Below, one piece after another: positions 8,001-12,463 of a stretch of DNA of 12,463 bases (positions are counted from its first letter, which is position 1; the number at the start of each line of letters is the position of its first letter). Source of the stretch: Euryarchaeota archaeon UBA53. GTDB taxonomy: Archaea > Thermoplasmatota > Poseidoniia > Poseidoniales > Poseidoniaceae. Location: positions 1 to 12,463 of the forward strand of contig DAZU01000019.1 of the NCBI GenBank assembly GCA_002507425.1, read 5' to 3'. Position numbers and translations under genes: made by a program. The notes beneath the pieces are model-generated. The model was not told the origin of the DNA. It ran no database searches and saw only the letters and a list, made by a program, of their open reading frames with translations.

Positions 8001-8692
8001 AGGGAGTCACAGAAGATGGGGCCGGTGAAAACTTCACCATCAAGTTCGATAAAGCAGGTGAATTCTTGGTTAATCTCACAGTAGTCGATGACAATGGTCG
8101 AATGAACAAAAAGGGAATACTTGTCAAAGTGAAAGCTGCACCTGAGGTAGGAATCTTTGGGATGGAAACCCCTACGGCGATAGGTGCTGTCTTGGGTATA
8201 CTGATCATGGTCTTGATCACAATACTTCTACTAAGAAGAAGGGAGAGTGATATTGTTGTTGTCAAAACTCAAAACTACGACGACGTAGGATGGAGTGAAA
8301 ATCCAGTGTCTGCGACTCCACCTGCAAGTGAACCTGTTGCAGTTGCAACTGCTGAAACCGCCGAAATCCAAAACAGCGGACCACCAATACCTGCCAGCGG
8401 TCTACCAACAGGGTGGACAATGGAACAATGGTCATATTATGGCGAACAATACCTTGCAAGTCTGGAAATACAACCACAAGCGCCTCCAAATCCTATGGAA
8501 AGTTATCCCCCCGCAATGAGCACACCTCAATATCAAAACCAACCGGTTATGCAAAGCTTTGATGATGTCACGCCGGCAAGTAACATAACAAATATCGAAC
8601 AGACCCAACAAAATGATGCTAGGATTCAAGAACCAGCACCTACAAGGGCTTCACAACAGTTGTCTGACCTTCTAGATGATTTGGATATTTGA
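5027..8692 (+). CDS. Large secreted single-pass membrane protein with PKD/Ig-like repeats (second paralogue)
   Basis: A 1221-residue paralogue of the preceding gene, similar along its whole length. It has a signal-anchor or signal peptide (MRQFIPVFIVVILTAYG, cleavage site unclear) and a conserved N-terminal domain (about 44-305) with WRIGDKWVY, YDFPLRTGDQW and the C252/C274 pair. A CARDB-like domain (about 422-548) precedes five PKD/Ig-like domains (about 550-1036) with pairs C584/C602, C687/C696 and C876/C895. The last pair brackets an Asp-rich loop, LDSDGNG. The transmembrane helix is about 1051-1069, followed by RRR and a long tail (1071-1221). The tail contains GLPTGWTMEQWSYYGEQYL at 1125-1143, a Pro/Gln-rich stretch and an acidic end, LSDLLDDLDI. 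There are more than twenty extracellular N-x-S/T sequons. An in-frame GTG at 5015 could start the protein, but the ATG at 5027 leaves a cleaner signal sequence. Neither has a good ribosome-binding site. It begins 20 bases after the first paralogue, so the two are probably co-transcribed. Function is unknown. Confidence 0.87.
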   Translation: MRQFIPVFIVVILTAYGPLSMVDELEESIIKSSGETSTEVFDVPNWRIGDKWVYETGFDVNELIAQANVSASIDTLTGDTTVEVVNITYMMIEGVQSLVYIVDIRGDFATGSNSQITTPDGDEYTGRVDIEYRGQDIFRVSDLAQWNQTFSLTVTFLPYFFGIPIGIATQTLAQDLEFSTIYNPPREKYDFPLRTGDQWVATYDSATNVSGTSDYFDPGEFSTPYVQDNTTYQATINGTPTEDQDTIQYTGCSNSIKVNNWNNTGVPGGFDWYCKAVRNYAWYRIDNPAGFTIDWKLKTYEPVDSSSVDTGASPGIRNVAIGVTPEFIAILPNATEEVVGYFSVNGVGEVGKNLQLRYESEGIILSLTTDGDGKVTTDLDVGSSRDASMASDDWSSNGVIIWDPVNKYVGATTIVMDLSVVGVDLVAKADSMIVTRTRGNDTTILSKASGYNALPGDNLLFQVPAQNRGVLTSPATEMEITTPDGTTIRGALPEISPYSEARVDVNWTVPIDAAIGNQTLSFMVDPDNVVTADANLTNNFASLDIYIGRMPVAGMVLSDNVYTFENVTIDATSSYDVDGGFVMCYFEIQDGFRTELIDSPECQTSWFWVDDGDWAVKVTVVDDELDEVILTQNATILNRDPYVNLTTSTPAIYAGESITFDASDSGDLDTVSPEGQHVTITWPNSTCQEGLYGPLCTFSPEVEGVHEVEVLVTDDDNASVLEVMSYEVMNVAPTIGEMALFIDGIPYLPDDQGVWSVDEGVVVTLEIEGDDTLSDKEDLLITWYPDDPNENWTETTSGPSSSISAAWDYSGLHTIRAFVTDNDGVTSENVTGYVSINNIAPVLDPLPAQKGIFEDAVLTLNASAFDEADSEKLRFCWDLIGNLDSDGNGILTDDCDVEGPQLVYAWTTEGLRTITANVWDDDNATDFFSIDITVVNQPPRAEITVENIDLEFDGEILTINEGDSITLSAINSTDTTTDRSRMVFIWDDPNTEGVTEDGAGENFTIKFDKAGEFLVNLTVVDDNGRMNKKGILVKVKAAPEVGIFGMETPTAIGAVLGILIMVLITILLLRRRESDIVVVKTQNYDDVGWSENPVSATPPASEPVAVATAETAEIQNSGPPIPASGLPTGWTMEQWSYYGEQYLASLEIQPQAPPNPMESYPPAMSTPQYQNQPVMQSFDDVTPASNITNIEQTQQNDARIQEPAPTRASQQLSDLLDDLDI
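8399..8455 (+). other. Codons for the tryptophan-rich tail motif, second copy
   Basis: Encodes GLPTGWTMEQWSYYGEQYL, residues 1125-1143 of the second surface protein, about 55 residues past its transmembrane helix. The core GWTMEQW is identical to the first copy, and the DNA is nearly identical there too (TGGACAATGGAACA in both). Here the motif is followed by about 78 more residues, rich in Pro and Gln, whereas in the first paralogue the protein ends 12 residues later. Confidence 0.6.
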
Positions 8693-8699
8693 GAGTGAG
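8691..8699 (+). promoter_or_regulatory. Probable ribosome-binding site of sepF
   Basis: GAGAGTGAG lies 3 bases before the ATG at 8703 and overlaps the stop codon of the preceding gene. It resembles the GGAGGTGA complement of archaeal 16S rRNA, with one extra base. It supports 8703 over 8676 as the start and suggests translation following on from the upstream gene. Confidence 0.45.
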
Positions 8700-8702
8700 A
8701 AA

Positions 8703-9305
8703 ATGGGAACACTTTGGCAGTTTTTTGGATTTCCTGATCCAGAAGCTCCTGCTCAGGAACCGGTAAAACCTCCGAAAAAGAAAACTAAGTTGGAAGATCA
8801 ACCTGGTCAGCAACTAACAATAGTAAACCCAGATGCTGAGGCAGATAGTTCACTCAATAAGATCAAACCTGCGGAAACAGAACCTGAGCCCTTACCAATT
8901 CCACCTCCAATACGAAGTTCACCTTTAGTTGGTAAGAACTGGAAAGGACCAGTAACACCTGATGGCGTTCCCTTTCACGATCTCTCGAATTATCCATCAA
9001 AACCTACCAAATTCCCTGAACGTGCACTACGCTATGTTGTCCCCGACAAAATGCATCGGTTACCGCTAAGGCAGATTCATGACAGGTTACACAGAGGAGA
9101 TACTGTAATTGTAGATCTAAATGGATTGATTCACATGGACACGCAAACAAATGCGTGTAGAAGAATGGTAAAACAAATGGCAGACGAAATCGGAATTGCA
9201 GTATTTGCCCTTGATGAGTCTGACAAATTACTACTCATCCCTGGAAGAGATGTCACAATGGATGTCGCAAGAAACGATTTGGGGTTAGTACCCCTACTAA
9301 TGTGA
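8703..9305 (+). CDS. sepF: SepF-like cell division protein (archaeal type)
   Basis: A 200-residue protein whose C-terminal part (about 105-190) has the SepF fold pattern. It shows RALRYVVPDKMHRLPLRQIH at 107-126, GDTVIVDLNGL at 132-142, then a helix ending in MADEIGIAVFAL and a strand LLLIPGRDVTMD at 176-187. Archaeal SepF anchors FtsZ filaments to the membrane at mid-cell. The first residues, MGTLWQFFGF, could form the short amphipathic membrane-binding helix usual in the family. A charged, Pro-rich, probably disordered linker (about 11-104) joins the two and is longer than in bacterial SepF. The ATG at 8703 is preferred over an in-frame ATG at 8676, which would overlap the upstream gene and spoil the N-terminal helix; a GAGAGTGAG purine tract precedes 8703. 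It starts 10 bases after the second surface protein, which implies co-transcription. Family assignment rests on pattern recall, not on a search. Confidence 0.8.
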   Translation: MGTLWQFFGFPDPEAPAQEPVKPPKKKTKLEDQPGQQLTIVNPDAEADSSLNKIKPAETEPEPLPIPPPIRSSPLVGKNWKGPVTPDGVPFHDLSNYPSKPTKFPERALRYVVPDKMHRLPLRQIHDRLHRGDTVIVDLNGLIHMDTQTNACRRMVKQMADEIGIAVFALDESDKLLLIPGRDVTMDVARNDLGLVPLLM

Positions 9306-9359
9306 AAACTGCAATACCCTAGGTAGCCATTCAACTTAGTAGTAGGATTCAGTATGTGA

Positions 9360-9368
9360 TTTTATTTT
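9360..9368 (+). terminator. Possible oligo-T terminator of the surface protein-sepF operon
   Basis: TTTTATTTT lies 55 bases past the sepF stop, in the 56-base gap between convergent genes and the last codons of maf. Archaeal RNA polymerase commonly terminates at T-runs on the non-template strand without a hairpin. No comparable T-run serves the opposite strand in this gap. This is a short signal in AT-rich DNA. Confidence 0.3.
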
Positions 9369-9928
9369 GCATAGTAAGAAGAAACCAAATCTATCGCACT
9401 TGGTGCAAAACCGAGCACAGATAATTCGTCGCCATCAACTAGCTTTGCATGCTTACCCATCTCTCCTGCTAAGTCATAGGACCCTGCCTTCCCTTTCCAT
9501 GATCCAGATGTTATCAGATGTCCAAGTTCTTCTATTGATAATTCATCTACTTCTACGACAGCGGAGTCAACAAAGAATTCCCATTCTCCCAATATCTGAA
9601 CCCCAGTAGCAGACCATACTCTATGACGGCATCCGGATAATTTTTTCAGCATTGTAACCGCTGAAAACTCGTCAGAAGCTTTACCCATTGAAACATTGAT
9701 GTCGTCTGGGTCAGCAACCATTGTGTCTGAAACTATTACTAGACCGAAATCATGATTTCTTGGAATTGCGAATGCTTTTCTTTTACAAATCGTAAGTACT
9801 TGTGATGATACACTACCATTGGGAGGAGCCTCGTCAACACCATCAATTGGGGCTGAATGTATATCTGAGAACAGCCTACTGAGAATAATTGCTCGACGTT
9901 GGGAGCCACTTGCAAGCCAAATTGCCAT
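9362..9928 (-). CDS. maf: Maf-family nucleoside triphosphate pyrophosphatase
   Basis: A 188-residue protein with the expected Maf/HAM1-like layout and length. Family members hydrolyse non-canonical or certain canonical NTPs to NMP and pyrophosphate, acting as house-cleaning enzymes. Visible motifs are LASGSQRR at 5-12 (phosphate binding), SDTMV at 67-71 with the likely catalytic D68, GKASDEFSAVTMLKKLSG at 82-99, H102, and WKGKAGSYDLAG at 144-155 followed by VDGDELSVLGFAPS at 164-177. The ATG at 9928 puts LASGS at the usual distance from the N-terminus. A GGTGA in the leader is about 16 bases away and too distant to be a normal ribosome-binding site. It converges with sepF and is divergent from the KaiC-like gene. 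Substrate specificity cannot be read from the sequence. In Bacillus, Maf excess impairs septation, so its place beside sepF is worth noting, but the gene is not in the sepF operon. Confidence 0.92.
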   Translation of the reverse strand: MAIWLASGSQRRAIILSRLFSDIHSAPIDGVDEAPPNGSVSSQVLTICKRKAFAIPRNHDFGLVIVSDTMVADPDDINVSMGKASDEFSAVTMLKKLSGCRHRVWSATGVQILGEWEFFVDSAVVEVDELSIEELGHLITSGSWKGKAGSYDLAGEMGKHAKLVDGDELSVLGFAPSAIDLVSSYYAK

Positions 9929-9990
9929 GGTTGGCTGTTGGGGGTCACCTTGAAGAGAACATCGCCTTTACATCGTAACGGTGAGACGAC
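9929..9990. other. Short divergent intergenic region between maf and the KaiC-like gene
   Basis: This 62-base gap must carry promoter or leader elements for both divergent genes unless these overlap the coding regions. No clear TATA element is seen in either direction. It contains GGGGGTCACC at 9939-9948 and the ribosome-binding site of the plus-strand gene. Confidence 0.4.
9980..9984 (+). promoter_or_regulatory. Ribosome-binding site fixing a GTG start of the KaiC-like gene
   Basis: GGTGA lies 6 bases before the GTG at 9991. It is the best Shine-Dalgarno match in this window, and it supports the GTG as the true start. Confidence 0.6.
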
Positions 9991-10710
9991 GTGAGTGAAA
10001 TTGGCAGGATTCCCACGCATATAGCAGGACTTGATGAAAACATGCAAGGAGGTATCCCTGAAGGACACATTTGCATCGTTGCAGGTCAGTCTGGTGCAAT
10101 GAAGTCGTCAGTCACGTTTTCTTTGCTTTACAATGCTGTTTTGTATGGTGAAACAAGTGGCATATACGTCACTCTCGAACAGGGAAAAGATTCCTTGCGT
10201 TCACACATGTCGAACATGGGAATGAATGTTGACGATGCACGAGTGAGGAACAGAATTGCAATTATCGACCTATCAGATCTGAGAGTTCAACTTGATGAGC
10301 AGGGCATGAGTAACCGTATCGACTGGATGGGGCAGTTGATAAAACAACTCACATCCTATCGAAAGTCGATTGGATTTGAAATATTGGTCTTCGATTCATT
10401 AGGAGCATTCTTTACTCTTACAAAAATGGAAAACCCGAGAGATGAAATTTTCCGGCTATTCGAAGCTTGCCGTCGATTGGGGCTAACCTCATTCTTCATC
10501 TGTGAAATGACTGGAGAAGATCACAAACAGTTTGGTGAATATGGGGTCGAAGATTACCTATCAGATGGAGTCATGCACCTTACAATGGAAAGAAAGGATG
10601 ATGATATAACAAGAAAATTAGGTGTGATAAAAATGCGACACACACACCACAAATTAGGATACTCCCCTATATTTTGGAATTCTGAGGAACAAAGGTTCAC
10701 AATTCAGTAG
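9991..10710 (+). CDS. Single-domain KaiC/RAD55-like RecA-superfamily ATPase
   Basis: A 239-residue protein with one KaiC-type ATPase domain. The N-terminus has the typical PTHIAGLDENMQGGIPEGH (8-26). The Walker A motif is GQSGAMKSS at 32-40 (K38), a strand ends in TLEQ with E63, and the Walker B strand is ILVFDS at 130-136 (D135). The C-terminal KaiC signatures VEDYLSDGV (186-194) and KMRHTHHK (214-221) are present. Where cyanobacterial KaiC has two adjacent glutamates, only one is seen here, as in many archaeal single-domain relatives. Such proteins occur in several copies in many archaea and are linked to signalling, motility (FlaH/ArlH) or recombination. Nothing nearby tells which applies, and no KaiB or motility gene is visible. 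Translation starts at GTG with a good ribosome-binding site. Its stop abuts the stop of the convergent glmS with no base between. Confidence 0.9.
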   Translation: MSEIGRIPTHIAGLDENMQGGIPEGHICIVAGQSGAMKSSVTFSLLYNAVLYGETSGIYVTLEQGKDSLRSHMSNMGMNVDDARVRNRIAIIDLSDLRVQLDEQGMSNRIDWMGQLIKQLTSYRKSIGFEILVFDSLGAFFTLTKMENPRDEIFRLFEACRRLGLTSFFICEMTGEDHKQFGEYGVEDYLSDGVMHLTMERKDDDITRKLGVIKMRHTHHKLGYSPIFWNSEEQRFTIQ

Positions 10711-12463
10711 TCATTCTACCGTAACAGACTTTGCTAAATTTCTAGGCCTGTCTACGTCACAACCTAGTTCGAGGGCAGTCTCATAAGCGATTAATTGAGT
10801 TGGAACAACGGAAAGCAATGGAGTTAGTGATGGGTCGCATCTTGGGATACCAATTGCAACATCAGCCTCTTCTGAGATAGAATCCCCCTCTTCATGGATT
10901 AAAATTATTTTAGCCCCCCTTGCTTTACACTCATGCATAGAAGAAATTGTCTTTTCACGGTGCTTGTCATTAGGAGCAATAACAATCACAGGGCTGTCTT
11001 TCTCCAAAAGGGCAATCGGACCGTGTTTCATTTCACCAGCCGGATAAGCCAAGCAAGGAATATATGCGACTTCCATCAGTTTAAGCGCCCCTTCGCTAGC
11101 AACAGGTGCCGATAATCCTCTTCCTAAGAATAATACACTTTTGGCGTTCTTTACAAGTTCAACCGCTTCGTTAATCGGGCCAGGGTTCTTTAGGTATTCT
11201 TCCATTTGATTAGGAATACGCTCGAAACTTTCTATCAGAGCTCGTCCTCTTTCCCTGGAAAAAGATCTGGTTCTCCCTATCCTAAGAGAAAATAGCAGTA
11301 GAGAAGCCACCATATTTGTGAATGCTTTTGTTGATGCAACTGCTTGCTCTGGTCCACTATGTATGTACACACCTTGCCCGCAGAGCCTAGCAATTGTTGA
11401 GCCTACAACGTTAACGATTCCGTGAACCTCACCACCTTTGAGCTGGATTTCTTTTATTGCAGAAATTGTGTCTGCGGTCTCACCAGATTGAGAAACTGCG
11501 AAATGAATTGCGCTAGGATTGATTACAGGGTCATTATACCTAAACTCACTTGACACGTGGGCAACTGCAGGTATCCTAGCCAGGCTTTCAATGGCCAGCT
11601 GCCCGATCCTACAAGCGTTTAGCGCCGTACCGCAGCCTATTAATCTGACATGTGGAGCAGTACGTAACTTTAGAGGTTCGAGTTTTAAGCCACCTAATTT
11701 TGCTCCTCCGGTGACCTTATCCAACCTACCGGTTATACACCTACGCAGTGCTTCAGGTTGCTCATGTATTTCTTTTAGCATATAGTGTGGATAACCGCTA
11801 ATATCTGCTTCCTCCCATTCATCCTCCACCACAGTCATGCTGGTTTCAGATGCACCACCATCCATGCGAGAGATTTCGATTCCATCCCTATCTACAACCG
11901 CTAAGTCTCCATCTTCGAGGAAGAATATATTATGTGTGTGATGTGATAATGCATGGGGATCTGATGAGACAAAAGACTCCCCATCTCCTTTCCCTATCAG
12001 CAGAGGAGAACCATTTCTTGCACAAATTATCTTATCATGCTCTTTGAAAAGAACGCATAAGCCCCAAGTCCCAGCCAATCTCTTGAGAGTTTTCCTGACT
12101 GCTTCTAACGGAGTCTGGCCTGATTCTAGTCCAATAGTAATCATGTGGGCTAACACTTCTGAATCGGTTTCTGATTTCAACAAATATCCTTTCTTTTCCA
12201 GACGGCTCCTTATTTCTCTCGCATTGTCTATTATGCCATTATGAACAACTGCAATGTCTTGATTTGCGTTTAAGTGGGGATGAGCATTTGCGTCTGTTAC
12301 AGCACCATGTGTCGCCCATCGAGTATGAGCAATTCCAGAATTACCGATTATATGATTCGGTAAAATTTTGGATAATTCGGAAACCTTTCCCACCTTTTTA
12401 TAGACCTGTAAATCCCCATTTTTCACAGCAATTCCTGATGAGTCATAACCACGGTATTCCAAT
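10711..12463 (-). CDS. glmS: Glutamine--fructose-6-phosphate aminotransferase (GlmS), 5' end cut off by the window edge
   Basis: Makes glucosamine-6-phosphate from fructose-6-phosphate and glutamine, the first step to UDP-GlcNAc and amino-sugar glycans. The visible 583 residues begin inside the family motif LEYRGYDS. The TTG at 12462 is an internal leucine codon, not a start, and about 24 residues including the catalytic N-terminal Cys lie beyond the window. The glutaminase domain shows GIAHTRWATHG, NAHPH and VVHNGIIDN. The first SIS domain has CGTALNACR, SSEFRY and SQSGETADT. The second SIS domain has EGALKLMEV and GEMKHGP, with counterparts of E. coli E481, K485, E488 and H504. The C-terminus PRNLAKSVTVE is identical to the E. 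coli end and includes the catalytic lysine (K603). Length would be close to the usual 605-610 residues, with no frameshift. Any 5' regulation is outside the window. Confidence 0.98.
   Translation of the reverse strand, partial: LEYRGYDSSGIAVKNGDLQVYKKVGKVSELSKILPNHIIGNSGIAHTRWATHGAVTDANAHPHLNANQDIAVVHNGIIDNAREIRSRLEKKGYLLKSETDSEVLAHMITIGLESGQTPLEAVRKTLKRLAGTWGLCVLFKEHDKIICARNGSPLLIGKGDGESFVSSDPHALSHHTHNIFFLEDGDLAVVDRDGIEISRMDGGASETSMTVVEDEWEEADISGYPHYMLKEIHEQPEALRRCITGRLDKVTGGAKLGGLKLEPLKLRTAPHVRLIGCGTALNACRIGQLAIESLARIPAVAHVSSEFRYNDPVINPSAIHFAVSQSGETADTISAIKEIQLKGGEVHGIVNVVGSTIARLCGQGVYIHSGPEQAVASTKAFTNMVASLLLFSLRIGRTRSFSRERGRALIESFERIPNQMEEYLKNPGPINEAVELVKNAKSVLFLGRGLSAPVASEGALKLMEVAYIPCLAYPAGEMKHGPIALLEKDSPVIVIAPNDKHREKTISSMHECKARGAKIILIHEEGDSISEEADVAIGIPRCDPSLTPLLSVVPTQLIAYETALELGCDVDRPRNLAKSVTVE

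Noticed and set aside
7450..8265. Minus-strand open frame of 271 codons (and a similar one of 201 codons at 5863-6468)
   Set aside because: Both are antisense to the PKD-rich coding region. Their Ser/Thr/Ile-rich translations reflect the codon bias of the opposite strand and show no domain.
8676..8702. ATG at 8676 as the sepF start
   Set aside because: It overlaps the end of the preceding gene and adds nine residues before the likely membrane-binding helix; the purine tract favours 8703.
12460..12463. TTG at 12462 as a start codon of a short GlmS lacking its N-terminus
   Set aside because: It encodes the leucine of the conserved LEYRGYDS motif, so the gene simply continues beyond the window and is not truncated.
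1..12463. CRISPR arrays, tRNA or rRNA genes, insertion sequences, toxin-antitoxin or known defence genes
   Set aside because: I looked on both strands and saw no regular short repeats with spacers, no clover-leaf candidates, no transposase motifs and no recognisable defence proteins.

Overview
The window looks like a stretch of an archaeal chromosome, most likely a marine Thermoplasmata-related euryarchaeon of the Poseidoniales (Marine Group II) type. This is inference from gene content: very large secreted PKD-repeat membrane proteins whose cytoplasmic tails carry a GLPxGWTMEQW motif, an archaeal SepF-type division protein, a single-domain KaiC/RAD55-like ATPase, and a bacterial-type GlmS and CysD. 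Composition is AT-leaning throughout, genes are tightly packed, and no RNA gene, CRISPR array or insertion sequence is visible.

Left block (1-1451, minus strand): a two-gene unit reading leftwards. A DHH-family phosphoesterase is followed after 9 bases by cysD, the small subunit of ATP sulfurylase, whose 3' part lies beyond base 1. The pairing suggests sulfate activation coupled to removal of a phosphorylated nucleotide by-product such as pAp.

Central block (1602-9305, plus strand): a likely three-gene operon. It starts after a 150-base divergent intergenic region and encodes two full-length paralogous surface proteins (1134 and 1221 residues) and then a SepF-like protein. Each surface protein has a signal peptide, a conserved N-terminal domain, a CARDB-like domain, about five PKD/Ig-like domains, one transmembrane helix and a cytoplasmic tail with the tryptophan-rich motif. 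The gaps are 20 and 10 bases, so surface proteins and a division-ring anchor are probably made together. This is the most interesting part of the window.

Right block (9362-12463): a Maf-type nucleotide pyrophosphatase on the minus strand converges with sepF. A KaiC-like ATPase on the plus strand is divergent from maf across 62 bases. glmS on the minus strand converges on the KaiC gene with the two stop codons directly abutting, and its first two dozen or so codons lie past the right edge. GlmS makes glucosamine-6-phosphate, the entry to UDP-GlcNAc, which would fit the many N-glycosylation sequons in the surface proteins, but that link is inference.
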